A stretch of 64,000 nucleotides of DNA from Lachnospiraceae bacterium (GTDB lineage: Bacteria > Bacillota > Clostridia > Lachnospirales > Lachnospiraceae): positions 1 through 64,000 of the forward strand of contig JAAUZX010000065.1 of assembly GCA_014804365.1 (NCBI GenBank), given 5' to 3'. A program made the position numbers and the translations under genes. The notes below the pieces were generated by a model, which was not told the origin of the DNA, searched no databases, and saw only the letters and a program-made list of their open reading frames with translations. Numbering within the stretch: the stretch's first letter is position 1; the number at the start of each line of letters is the position of its first letter. This document shows, piece by piece, positions 7,501 to 16,132 of this stretch.

Positions 7501-8205
7501 TTGAGAATCTGTATCTGTGATGATAATCCGATTACTGTAGAGTACTTATCAGACTCTATACATGCTTTTTTAAGAAAAAGTCATCTAAAGGCTTTTGAAA
7601 TATCGGTATTTCAAGATGGGAATTCTTTGCTGAAGGATCAAGGACCCAAAGATCTTGTTTTGCTGGATATAGAAATGCCTGAATTAAGCGGTCTCCACGT
7701 TGGACAACAACTGGTAAAGCTCAATAAAGACGTGATCATCATCATTGTGACATCTTATGCTGAATATCTGGACGACGCGATGAAACTGCGCGTTTTCCGC
7801 TATCTGTCTAAACCGATTGACGAGCAGCGGCTTTTCCGCTGTTTAAAAGATGCTCTGGAATTGTACTCTAATACGACGGCCACACTTCCTCTTGAAACGA
7901 AGGACGGCGTATACACGGTCCGTACTTCACATATTGTATCGGTAGAAGCCGTAGACCATAAGGTTATCGTTCATACGATCGATAAAGATTATCACACCGT
8001 ACAGAATATGCAGTATTGGCTCGACAAGCTTCCGTCCGGCATGTTTTTTCAATCCCACCGGAGCTTTATTGTCAATTACGCTCATGTGACCGATTTTGAC
8101 CATAGTGTGATTCATCTGTATCATAATCAACTTACCGCATATCTCACACGCAGGAAATATACGGCTTTCAAGGATGCTTTTCTTTTATACATGGAAACGC
8201 ACTGA
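7501..8205 (+). CDS. LytTR-family response regulator (AgrA-like)
   Basis: A 234-residue regulator with an N-terminal receiver domain (acidic pair Asp7/Asp8, phospho-acceptor Asp56 in LVLLDIEMP, Lys104 in RYLSKPID) and a C-terminal LytTR DNA-binding domain from about residue 130, with the FFQSHRSFIVN motif typical of that family. It starts at TTG, supported by AGGAG 9 bases upstream. In agr systems this protein is phosphorylated by the peptide-sensing kinase and activates the agr promoter through direct repeats. The kinase gene follows 57 bases later, and agrDB diverges from it, so autoregulation of the locus is expected. Confidence 0.92.
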   Translation: MRICICDDNPITVEYLSDSIHAFLRKSHLKAFEISVFQDGNSLLKDQGPKDLVLLDIEMPELSGLHVGQQLVKLNKDVIIIIVTSYAEYLDDAMKLRVFRYLSKPIDEQRLFRCLKDALELYSNTTATLPLETKDGVYTVRTSHIVSVEAVDHKVIVHTIDKDYHTVQNMQYWLDKLPSGMFFQSHRSFIVNYAHVTDFDHSVIHLYHNQLTAYLTRRKYTAFKDAFLLYMETH

Positions 8206-8262
8206 CTACAGCCATATCTGATAAAATGCTTTTCCCGCCCATTTATCAAGAAAGGACACATT

Positions 8263-9558
8263 TTGAAATCTTTTATTTACTATTTGCTCATATACTTAGT
8301 GGAAGCGCTTGCATGGGGACAATATGCCGCAAATGTTTTTCAACCTAAACGAGACAGAAAGACATGCCTTGTTTCTCTGTTTGCCATATATACCGTTCTT
8401 TTGCTGATTTTCCGAATGCATATGACATGGTTGAATATTTCAGGTTTCTTATTGGGTAATCTGGCTTTTATACTTCTTTGCTATGACTCCAAACTGCCCG
8501 CTGCCTTATTCCATGCCGGTGTTTCTACCGCGCTCATGAGTACATGTGAGCTCATCGCATACCCTTTTACGCTTCAAGACACAAATGATATACATTATTT
8601 TTTCAAAATGATTCTCTGGGCAGTTCTCAGTAAAACCCTATATGCAGTTTCGCTTATTTTTTTATCTCGCGCAATCCATGAAGAGAAAACCCGCGCTGAG
8701 AATAGCGACAGCATTATCTTGTCGTTGATCTGCTTTCCTATGGTTTCCAGCGTTATCATGTTTATTTTGTATATGATCAGCACCTCCTACCCGATCAGTA
8801 AGGAGCATGGCCGGTTAATTTCAACCGGTGCCATATTGCTGCTGTTTATGAATCTTCTGGTTATTTACATTTATATCCACAGCAAAAAAAGAAACCGGAG
8901 CTTCACGGAAATGCAACTCTCTCTGCAAAAGGAGCACGATCTGTCCGAATACTATCAAAATATGTTAAAGCAAAATGAAAACCAGCGTATCCTGACCCAT
9001 GATATCAAAAATCATCTGCATACAATCGCGCTGCTCAACATGCAGAATGCACGGGAACAAGTAGATGACTATATTCTTCAACTTACGCAGTCGCCCGCCC
9101 TTGCTTCCAGTGCCCGTATCTGCGACAATAAACTGCTGAATTTGATCCTCTACCAATATCAGCAGTTGTGCAATGAAAAAGCTATTAATTTCCACTTGGA
9201 TATTCGGAGTTGTGTTATTGATTTTATGGAAGACAATGATATTACATCGCTTGTCTGCAATCTTCTGGACAATGCCACAGAATCCGCCGGAAATATGATC
9301 GGCGGATATATAGAATTAGATATTAAGAAAGAAACTTCCTCCCCGTTTACAGTCATTGCACTGGTCAATTCCTGCCGCATATCGCCTTTCTCCAAAGACG
9401 GCAGGAGATTGGTCAGCCATAAGAAGAACCCTTCGCGCCACGGGTATGGCATGAAAAGTGTCGAAAGAATTGTCAGCAAATATAACGGTGAAATGAACAC
9501 ATATTTTGACTCTGAAAGTGCTGCCTTTCACACGGTTATTATGTTGAGAAATCCATGA
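8263..9558 (+). CDS. GHKL-type sensor histidine kinase (AgrC-like)
   Basis: A 431-residue protein with six or seven N-terminal membrane helices (residues about 5-205), a short coiled linker, the phosphorylation site His246 in ILTHDIKNHLH, and a C-terminal GHKL ATPase with N-box NLLDNATESA and a GYGMKS glycine box. This architecture is that of AgrC, which senses the cyclic peptide in the membrane and phosphorylates the LytTR regulator. The start is TTG with AAAGGA seven bases upstream. It is the second gene of a two-gene transcript and converges with uvrC. Direct sensing of the agrD product is the expected role but is inferred from neighbourhood. Confidence 0.92.
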   Translation: MKSFIYYLLIYLVEALAWGQYAANVFQPKRDRKTCLVSLFAIYTVLLLIFRMHMTWLNISGFLLGNLAFILLCYDSKLPAALFHAGVSTALMSTCELIAYPFTLQDTNDIHYFFKMILWAVLSKTLYAVSLIFLSRAIHEEKTRAENSDSIILSLICFPMVSSVIMFILYMISTSYPISKEHGRLISTGAILLLFMNLLVIYIYIHSKKRNRSFTEMQLSLQKEHDLSEYYQNMLKQNENQRILTHDIKNHLHTIALLNMQNAREQVDDYILQLTQSPALASSARICDNKLLNLILYQYQQLCNEKAINFHLDIRSCVIDFMEDNDITSLVCNLLDNATESAGNMIGGYIELDIKKETSSPFTVIALVNSCRISPFSKDGRRLVSHKKNPSRHGYGMKSVERIVSKYNGEMNTYFDSESAAFHTVIMLRNP

Positions 9559-9597
9559 AATTGTTATCAATATAGCCGCAAACTATTACATCATTTT

Positions 9598-9647
9598 CAC
9601 AAAAAGGCACTTTCAAATCCCCATATTTCCCACAAAAAGGCACTTTC
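9598..9647. repeat. 17-bp direct repeat, 33-bp period
   Basis: CACAAAAAGGCACTTTC occurs at 9598-9614 and again, identical, at 9631-9647 in the 99-base gap between the convergent kinase and uvrC genes. The 33-base period equals about three helical turns. It does not form a hairpin and I see no intrinsic terminator in this gap. Function unknown. Confidence 0.8.
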
Positions 9648-9657
9648 TACCTAGTAC

Positions 9658-11520
9658 TTATTTCCTACGAAAGAACTCATAAATCTGCCGCCCGATATGC
9701 TCCGGGATCTCCGGCACTTCGCACAGCTTCTCCACGGACGCCTCCTTGATTTCGTTGATCGAACCGAAATGCTTCATAAGCGCCTTCCGCCTTGCCGGTC
9801 CCACGCCCGGTATATCGTCCAGCACAGATTTCACCTGTGCTTTAGAGCGCAGGGATCGATGATATTCTATGGCAAACCGGTGGGCTTCGTCCTGAATCCG
9901 TGTAATCAGTTTAAACCCTTCCGAGTGCGTGTCGATCGGAATCTCCACATTCTGATAATACAATCCTCTGGTGCGGTGGTTATCGTCTTTGACCATGCCG
10001 CAGACCGGAATATCAAGGTGCAGCTCCTCCAATACCTGCAGGGCAATATTCACCTGCCCCCTGCCGCCGTCCATCAACAGCAGATCGGGGAACTTCGTGA
10101 AGCTGCCGAACTCGTGATCCACCTCTTTGCGGTTCAGCTCTTCCTTTTCCTCCATACCGTGTACAAACCGCCTCGTGAGCACTTCTTTCATGCACGCATA
10201 ATCGTCGGGACCGGATACCGACTGAATGCGGAACTTACGGTAATCGCTGCGCTTCGCCTTACCTTTCTCGAAGACCACCATGGAACCCACATTGGCAAAT
10301 CCGCTGATATTGGAAATATCATAGGCCTCCATACGGCTCACCTGTTCCAAATCAAGCAGCGCGGCGATCTCTTTCACCGCCCCGATGGTTCTGCCTTCTT
10401 CCCGCTTAATGCGCTCCTTATCCTGACTTAAGACGAGGTGGGCGTTCTGCGCTGCCAGCTCCACCAGCTTCTCCTTGGTACCCTTCTTCGGTACGCGGAT
10501 ATAGACTCTGGCGCCTTTACGGCTGCTGAGCCATTTCTCCAGAATCTCAATGTCGGCGATCTCTTCCTGCAGCATCAACTCCCGCGGTATGTAGGGTGTG
10601 CCTGCATAGAACTGTTTCACGAAGTCCAGCAGAATCTGTGCCGTATCATAGCCCTCCACGCGAGTCATATAGAAATGTTCTCTGCCGATCAGTTTGCCGT
10701 CCCGCACGAAGAACACCTGCACGACCGCATCAGTTTCATCCTTCGCCAGCGCAAGAATATCTTTATCCTCACCGTCAGAATCCGTGATCTTCTGTTTCTG
10801 CGCCACACTTTTCACGCTGTTATACAGATCGCGATAGCGTATCGCCTCCTCAAAATCAAGATTTTCAGACGCAAGCGTCATTTTCTCTTCCAGTTCTTTC
10901 AGAAGGGGCTTGTAGTTGCCGTTCAGGAAATCCAGCGCCTGTTCTACCCGCGCCCGATACGCTTCCTTGTCGATATATCCCTGACAGGGTGCCAGACACT
11001 GTTTAATATGATAATTCAGGCAGGGGCGTTCCAGCCCGATGTCTCTCGGCAGCTTCCGGTTGCAGGTCTTAAGCTGATAGAGTTTATTCATCAGGTCGAT
11101 GGTATCTTTGACCGCCGCCGCACTGGTATAGGGTCCGAAATATTTGGATCGGTCCTTCTTCATCTCTCTGGAAAAGAGAATCCGCGGATATTCCTCTCCC
11201 ATGGTCACCTTAATATAAGGATATGTCTTGTCATCCTTAAGCATGGTGTTATATTTCGGACTGTATTCTTTGATCAGATTATTCTCCAACACCAGCGCTT
11301 CCAGTTCGGAATCGGTCACAATATACTCAAACCGTGCGATCTGCTGCACCATCTTATCGATCTGCGGTCCTCTGCCTACGATCTTACGGAAGTAGGAGCG
11401 GACGCGGTTATGCAGGTTTACTGCCTTGCCTACATAGATGATGGTATCGGCGGCATCATGCATGAGATAGACGCCGGGGGAGTTGGGAAGTTTTTTTAAT
11501 TCTTCATCGAAATCAAACAT
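9658..11520 (-). CDS. uvrC: UvrABC system protein C (excinuclease subunit)
   Basis: A full-length 620-residue UvrC. It has an N-terminal GIY-YIG nuclease domain (residues about 12-95, PGVYLMHD and IYVGKA motifs), four cysteines around residues 155-180, a UVR helix-hairpin motif near 205-240 that contacts UvrB, the RNase H-like endonuclease domain at about 390-540 ([12 protein letters not shown]), and C-terminal helix-hairpin-helix repeats ([17 protein letters not shown]). With UvrB it cuts DNA on both sides of bulky lesions in nucleotide excision repair. It appears to be a single gene, convergent with the kinase and downstream of ftsH, from which it is separated by a strong hairpin. The start matches the family N-terminus. 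Confidence 0.97.
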   Translation of the reverse strand: MFDFDEELKKLPNSPGVYLMHDAADTIIYVGKAVNLHNRVRSYFRKIVGRGPQIDKMVQQIARFEYIVTDSELEALVLENNLIKEYSPKYNTMLKDDKTYPYIKVTMGEEYPRILFSREMKKDRSKYFGPYTSAAAVKDTIDLMNKLYQLKTCNRKLPRDIGLERPCLNYHIKQCLAPCQGYIDKEAYRARVEQALDFLNGNYKPLLKELEEKMTLASENLDFEEAIRYRDLYNSVKSVAQKQKITDSDGEDKDILALAKDETDAVVQVFFVRDGKLIGREHFYMTRVEGYDTAQILLDFVKQFYAGTPYIPRELMLQEEIADIEILEKWLSSRKGARVYIRVPKKGTKEKLVELAAQNAHLVLSQDKERIKREEGRTIGAVKEIAALLDLEQVSRMEAYDISNISGFANVGSMVVFEKGKAKRSDYRKFRIQSVSGPDDYACMKEVLTRRFVHGMEEKEELNRKEVDHEFGSFTKFPDLLLMDGGRGQVNIALQVLEELHLDIPVCGMVKDDNHRTRGLYYQNVEIPIDTHSEGFKLITRIQDEAHRFAIEYHRSLRSKAQVKSVLDDIPGVGPARRKALMKHFGSINEIKEASVEKLCEVPEIPEHIGRQIYEFFRRK

Positions 11521-11574
11521 TATTGTTTCCTTTTGTTTTGCTATTAGTTTACTGTAATATTAATAGAACAGATA

Positions 11575-11607
11575 GGGCAAAGTCAATTATCTGCATTGAC
11601 TTTGCCC
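11575..11607 (-). terminator. hairpin terminator after ftsH
   Basis: A perfect 13-bp stem (GGGCAAAGTCAAT, 11575-11587, and its complement 11595-11607) with a 7-base loop lies 17 bases beyond the ftsH stop. The following minus-strand sequence is T-rich but broken (TATCTGTTCTATT), so termination efficiency is uncertain. It separates ftsH from uvrC. Confidence 0.7.
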
Positions 11608-11623
11608 TGTTAAAATATCTCAC

Positions 11624-14029
11624 TTACTTATGATCATCCTTGCCGTCACGCGGTTCCGGTGCCTGTGAGAATCGTCCGCGGTTCTCCGGCTGCGGCTGGT
11701 TGGGCGGCATCCAGCGCGGCTCCTGTGCCGGCTGCTGTCCTGCCTGTTGTCCGGGTGCGGGCTGCGGCTGTTCCCATGCGGGCTGTTGTGGCTGTTGCCC
11801 GTACACAGGCTGTTGCGGCTGCCCCCATGCGGATTGCTGTGGTGGTTGCCCATACACAGGTTGTTGCGGCTGCCCACCGGGCATTGGCTGACCCGATTGC
11901 GGCTGTTGTCCATACGCCGGCGGAATCTGTGGCTGTCCCGGAACAGGTTGAGTCCCCGGCGCGGGAACTGCCGGCTGTTCAGTCATAGGCGCATCTGCCT
12001 TCGGTGCTTCTGCAGATTTCTCTTGCTGCTTCTCTCCGTCCTTCTTATCTCCCGTCTCATCCTCTGTCGGTTCCGGAAGACCTTTTTCCTTACGGAAGAT
12101 CTTCATAAATTCTTTGCCTGTGATCGTCTCTTTCTCGATCAGATGAGCCGCCAGTTTATCCATAATCTCCCGATTTTCTTTCAATAACTTCTTCGCCTGC
12201 TTGTAGCTGTCGCGAAGCAGCTTCATCACTTCATTATCAATCTCTGCCGCCGTCACCTCGGAGCAGGTCAGAGACGCCCGGCCGTCCAGATACTGGCTCT
12301 CCACCGTGGCCAGACCCATGAGCCCGAACTTCTTACTCATACCGAAACGGGTAACCATGTTACGGGCGATACTGGTCGCCTGCTCGATATCATTGGCAGC
12401 ACCCGTGGTAACGGTATCGAACACGATCTCCTCCGCCGCACGACCGCCCAGCAGACCTACCAGTCTGTCACGAAGCTCCGCCTCGGTATCCAGATATTTC
12501 TCTTCTTCCGGCACATGCATAACGTATCCCAGTGCACCCATGGTTCTGGGCACGATGGTGATCTTCTGCACCGGCTCGGAATTTTTCTGCAGAGCGCTGA
12601 CCAGCGCATGCCCTACCTCGTGGTAAGAGACAATCTTGCGCTCCTCTTTGCTCATGATACGGTCTTTCTTCTCTTTACCCACAAGCACCTGCTCCACAGC
12701 GTCGAACAGGTCCTTCTGGCTCACATACTCTCTGCCTGTCTTTACGGCATTGATGGCCGCTTCGTTGATCATATTGGCAAGGTCGGAACCCACCGCACCG
12801 GAAGTAGCCAGCGCGATCTCGTTCAGATCTACCGTCTCGTCCATCCGCACATCCTTGGCATGCACTTTCAGGATTTCCACACGCCCTTTCAGATCGGGCT
12901 TATCTACGATAATTCTCCGGTCGAACCGTCCCGGGCGAAGCAGCGCCTTATCCAGAATCTCCGGCCTGTTGGTGGCCGCCAGAATAATGATTCCCTTCTT
13001 GCCGTCGAAACCGTCCATCTCGGACAGAAGCTGATTCAACGTCTGCTCCCGTTCCTCGTTGCCGCCGCCGTATTTGGAGTCCCTGCTCCTGCCGATGGCA
13101 TCGATCTCGTCTATGAATACGATACAAGGCGCGTTCTTCTCCGCTTCCTTGAACAGATCACGCACACGGGAAGCGCCCACACCTACATATAATTCTATAA
13201 AATCAGAACCGGACAGCGAGAAGAACGGCACATGTGCCTCTCCGGCAACCGCCTTGGCAAGCAGTGTCTTACCGGTACCGGGAGGACCCACCAGAAGCGC
13301 TCCCTTAGGAAGCCTCGCACCGATCTTGGCATACTTGCCGGGATTATGCAGGAAGTCTACGACCTCTACCAACGACTCTTTCGCCTCATCCTCGCCTGCC
13401 ACGTCTTTAAAAGTGATGCCCGTTTCCTTCTGCACGTAGGCTTTCGCAGTACTCTTGCCGACACCCATCGGCCCGCCTTTGCCGCCCATCCGGCGGAACA
13501 ACAGGCTGAGAAGCCCCCACATCAGGAGAATCGGCAGAATATAATAAAGCAGCACTGTCATAATCACACTGGAACTGTCGGACACCTGTTTGTTCACGGC
13601 AATATTATGTTCCAGCAGACGTTTCGTCAGCGTATCATCATCTTCCATCCTGCCCGTATAGTAAGTGACGGTTCCCATACCGTATACATACATAAACGGA
13701 GATTCCGATTTTTCGCCTTTCGGATAGATCGTAATTCTGTCCGACTCGACCGTTACGCTTTCAACCTGCCCGCTTTCTATCATCTGGATAAAAGCGTTGT
13801 AGGTGATCTCCTGATTGCTGGCGCCGGTCAGCATTTTCATAAATACACTGATACATAACAGTGTGACCAAAGCCGCGATCACCAGCATGATCAGGCTCTG
13901 TTTACGGGGATCGTTACCGCTCCCGTTCGGACCGCCCGGACCGCCGCCGTTATTGTTACCGCCCGGGCCACCTGACCCGTTCGGTCCGTGGCCCGGACCG
14001 CCGTCATAAGAGTTTAAATTATCATCCAT
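11624..14029 (-). CDS. ftsH: ATP-dependent zinc metalloprotease FtsH
   Basis: An 801-residue membrane-bound AAA+ protease that degrades misfolded and regulatory membrane and cytoplasmic proteins. It has two membrane helices (about 45-67 and 153-177) flanking an extracytoplasmic domain, Walker A GPPGTGKT (248-255), Walker B IVFIDEIDAIG (303-313), the second region of homology ending near 372, and the zinc site HEVGH (470-474). It is about 150 residues longer than typical FtsH. A glycine/asparagine/proline-rich N-terminal cytosolic stretch (8-42) and a Gln/Pro/Gly/Tyr-rich C-terminal tail from about 650, with repeats of the form GQPQQPVYGQ, account for this. The catalytic body is intact. The promoter at 14161-14189 and the hairpin after the gene suggest a single-gene unit. 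Confidence 0.97.
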   Translation of the reverse strand: MDDNLNSYDGGPGHGPNGSGGPGGNNNGGGPGGPNGSGNDPRKQSLIMLVIAALVTLLCISVFMKMLTGASNQEITYNAFIQMIESGQVESVTVESDRITIYPKGEKSESPFMYVYGMGTVTYYTGRMEDDDTLTKRLLEHNIAVNKQVSDSSSVIMTVLLYYILPILLMWGLLSLLFRRMGGKGGPMGVGKSTAKAYVQKETGITFKDVAGEDEAKESLVEVVDFLHNPGKYAKIGARLPKGALLVGPPGTGKTLLAKAVAGEAHVPFFSLSGSDFIELYVGVGASRVRDLFKEAEKNAPCIVFIDEIDAIGRSRDSKYGGGNEEREQTLNQLLSEMDGFDGKKGIIILAATNRPEILDKALLRPGRFDRRIIVDKPDLKGRVEILKVHAKDVRMDETVDLNEIALATSGAVGSDLANMINEAAINAVKTGREYVSQKDLFDAVEQVLVGKEKKDRIMSKEERKIVSYHEVGHALVSALQKNSEPVQKITIVPRTMGALGYVMHVPEEEKYLDTEAELRDRLVGLLGGRAAEEIVFDTVTTGAANDIEQATSIARNMVTRFGMSKKFGLMGLATVESQYLDGRASLTCSEVTAAEIDNEVMKLLRDSYKQAKKLLKENREIMDKLAAHLIEKETITGKEFMKIFRKEKGLPEPTEDETGDKKDGEKQQEKSAEAPKADAPMTEQPAVPAPGTQPVPGQPQIPPAYGQQPQSGQPMPGGQPQQPVYGQPPQQSAWGQPQQPVYGQQPQQPAWEQPQPAPGQQAGQQPAQEPRWMPPNQPQPENRGRFSQAPEPRDGKDDHK

Positions 14030-14160
14030 GAGGAATCCTCACTTTCATTCAAGTATTTTTCTGTTATAGAAAATTCCTTGGCACATTTTCAAATCCGCAT
14101 AAGCAGACCCTGCCAAATTGCTTCTGTGAAAAGTAAATCATAAATCCAAGAACTATATTT

Positions 14161-14189
14161 AGTATATAGAAGGAAAAATCATAAATCAA
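14161..14189 (-). promoter_or_regulatory. probable ftsH promoter
   Basis: In the 371-base gap between ftsH and pyrG the minus strand carries TTGATT (14189-14184) and TATACT (14166-14161) spaced by 17 bases. Two copies of AAATCATAAATC (from about 14145 and 14176) flank it; whether they bind a regulator is unknown. Confidence 0.5.
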
Positions 14190-14286
14190 TATGAGAATTA
14201 TGAATTTCTGAACACATGTATTAAAGAATTATAAATTTTTTTACAAAATTTGACCTTAAGAGTAGATTTTTCCTGCTCTTCCATTG

Positions 14287-14292
14287 TATAAT
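14287..14292 (+). promoter_or_regulatory. possible -10 box of pyrG
   Basis: A perfect TATAAT lies 22 bases before the leader hairpin. No good -35 box is found at the right distance (a TTGACC at 14250 is too far), so the assignment is weak. A TATATT at 14299-14304, placing a start near the GG at 14311, is an alternative. Confidence 0.35.
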
Positions 14293-14314
14293 AGGCTATA
14301 TATTGTGTTTGGCT

Positions 14315-14363
14315 GTAACTATTCACACAGCTTCTACTGTTTCGTGCTGAATAGTTACTTTTT
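14315..14363 (+). promoter_or_regulatory. pyrG leader hairpin, candidate attenuator
   Basis: An 11-bp perfect stem (GTAACTATTCA, 14315-14325, and its complement 14348-14358) is followed directly by TTTTT. It sits about 40 bases before the pyrG start, between the only plausible promoter and the gene, so it should act as an intrinsic terminator inside the leader. In Bacillus subtilis pyrG is controlled by such an attenuator through CTP-dependent slippage, with the added Gs pairing to a C/U-rich stem arm. Here the 5' arm is not C/U-rich, so the trigger may differ. Confidence 0.65.
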
Positions 14364-14400
14364 GTTATTAAATCGCAGCGCTTCAAGTATGGAGGAAATC

Positions 14401-16008
14401 ATGGCAGTAAAATACGTATTCGTAACAGGTGGTGTTGTATCCGGTCTCGGCAAAGGTATTACCGCCGCCTCACTGGGAAGATTGTTGAAGGCTCGCGGCT
14501 ACAAGGTCACGATGCAGAAGTTTGATCCCTATATCAACATCGATCCCGGAACAATGAATCCGATCCAGCACGGTGAAGTATTCGTCACGGAGGACGGCAC
14601 GGAAACAGATCTGGATTTGGGGCACTACGAGCGGTTCATTGATGAAAATCTGGATAAAAATTCCAATGTCACTACCGGCAAAGTATACTGGTCGGTGTTA
14701 CAGAAAGAGCGGCGCGGTGATTACGGCGGCGGTACCGTACAGGTCATCCCGCATATCACCAATGAGATCAAGAGTCGTTTCTACCGCAATTTCACCGATG
14801 AGGATACCCGCATTGCCATTATCGAAGTGGGCGGTACGGTAGGCGATATCGAGAGTCAGCCGTTCTTAGAGTCCATCCGTCAGTTCCAGCACGAAGTAGG
14901 ACGGGAGAATGCGATTCTCATCCACGTGACGCTGATTCCCTACCTGAGCGCTTCTCAGGAGATGAAGACCAAGCCCACGCAGGCAAGCGTTAAGGAACTG
15001 CAGGGTATGGGACTGCAACCCGATATTATCGTGTGCCGCAGCGAACGTCCATTAGATCAGACCTTAAAAGATAAAATTGCGCTGTTCTGTAATGTACCCA
15101 GCAATCGTGTACTGCAGAACCTTGATGTGGAACACTTATATGAGGCTCCCCTTGCCATGGAAAAAGAACATCTGGCGCAGGTGGCATGTGACTGTCTGAA
15201 GCTGAGCTGCCCGGAACCCGATCTGGCGGATTGGAGGGCGGTGGTAGAATCCCTGCGGACTCCTGCCAGTGAAGTTACAGTTGCTCTTGTAGGTAAGTAT
15301 ACCCAGCTTCACGACGCTTATATCAGTGTTGTGGAAGCTTTAAAACACGGCGGTATTTCCAACCACTGCGTCGTCAATATTAAGTGGGTGGATTCCGAAA
15401 CCGTCACCGCAGATAATGTAAGTGAACTGCTTGGCGGCGTCAACGGCGTACTCGTGCCCGGCGGATTCGGCGACAGAGGCATCGAAGGCAAGATCCATGC
15501 CATCACTTACGCGAGAACCAACAGCATTCCTTTTCTGGGGCTCTGCCTCGGTATGCAGCTTGCAATCGTGGAATTTGCCAGAAACGTGCTTGCCTATAAC
15601 GATGCGCACAGCATAGAACTGGACCCTTCCACGACCCATCCGGTAATCGCGCTTATGCCCGACCAGAACGGTGTGGAAGACATCGGCGGCACTCTGCGCC
15701 TCGGTTCCTATCCCTGTGTACTGGACAAGTCTTCCAAGGCATATGCCCTGTACGGTGAAGAGACGATCCATGAAAGACACAGGCACCGTTACGAGGTGAA
15801 CAACGATTACCGCGCCGTACTGACAGAGAACGGCATGAAGCTGTCCGGCTTATCACCCGATGGCCGTATCGTAGAGATGTGTGAGCTTCCAAATCACCCG
15901 TTCTTCGTGGCGACACAGGCGCATCCGGAATTGAAGTCAAGACCGAACCGCCCGCATCCTTTATTCAAGGGATTCGTGGAAGCGGCGCTTGCAAATAAAT
16001 CGAATTAG
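14401..16008 (+). CDS. pyrG: CTP synthase
   Basis: A 535-residue CTP synthase, converting UTP, ATP and glutamine to CTP. The start is the ATG at 14401 with GGAGG seven bases upstream; a longer open frame back to 14284 only covers the leader. The N-terminal amidoligase domain opens with [16 protein letters not shown] (P-loop) and includes the [10 protein letters not shown] motif; the C-terminal class I glutamine amidotransferase domain has the nucleophile Cys382 in LGLCLGMQ and the catalytic His/Glu in AHPELKSRP. Length is normal. It stands alone between a leader hairpin and a strong terminator. Confidence 0.98.
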   Translation: MAVKYVFVTGGVVSGLGKGITAASLGRLLKARGYKVTMQKFDPYINIDPGTMNPIQHGEVFVTEDGTETDLDLGHYERFIDENLDKNSNVTTGKVYWSVLQKERRGDYGGGTVQVIPHITNEIKSRFYRNFTDEDTRIAIIEVGGTVGDIESQPFLESIRQFQHEVGRENAILIHVTLIPYLSASQEMKTKPTQASVKELQGMGLQPDIIVCRSERPLDQTLKDKIALFCNVPSNRVLQNLDVEHLYEAPLAMEKEHLAQVACDCLKLSCPEPDLADWRAVVESLRTPASEVTVALVGKYTQLHDAYISVVEALKHGGISNHCVVNIKWVDSETVTADNVSELLGGVNGVLVPGGFGDRGIEGKIHAITYARTNSIPFLGLCLGMQLAIVEFARNVLAYNDAHSIELDPSTTHPVIALMPDQNGVEDIGGTLRLGSYPCVLDKSSKAYALYGEETIHERHRHRYEVNNDYRAVLTENGMKLSGLSPDGRIVEMCELPNHPFFVATQAHPELKSRPNRPHPLFKGFVEAALANKSN

Positions 16009-16069
16009 ATTGTACAATACCGACTGACTCCAAATCACGGTTTATAACTTATAATACAATCAGCACATG

Positions 16070-16106
16070 AAAAGGCAGAGCCCCCAAAAGGATTCTGCCT
16101 TTTCTG
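16070..16106. terminator. bidirectional terminator between pyrG and the GH3 gene
   Basis: A 10-bp stem (AAAAGGCAGA, 16070-16079, and TCTGCCTTTT, 16094-16103) encloses a 14-base loop. The A-tract on one side and the T-tract on the other let it serve both convergent genes. Confidence 0.85.
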
Positions 16107-16132
16107 ATTACTATATTTTTACTTACTTCGGA

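Noticed and set aside
10438-11499. 353-codon plus-strand frame opposite uvrC
   Set aside because: It mirrors uvrC codons, has no homology-like motifs and no ribosome site; a shadow frame.
11646-11988. Several frames opposite or within the ftsH tail (Cys-Gly-rich or Ala-Arg-rich)
   Set aside because: They arise from the Gln/Pro/Gly repeat coding sequence read in other frames; metallothionein- or collagen-like look is an artefact.
14287-14320. Bacillus-like CTP slippage start (GGGC) for pyrG
   Set aside because: No GGG run at a suitable start and the stem arm is not C/U-rich.
14284-14400. 39-codon extension of pyrG
   Set aside because: It reads through the leader hairpin; GGAGG and the conserved N-terminus support 14401.
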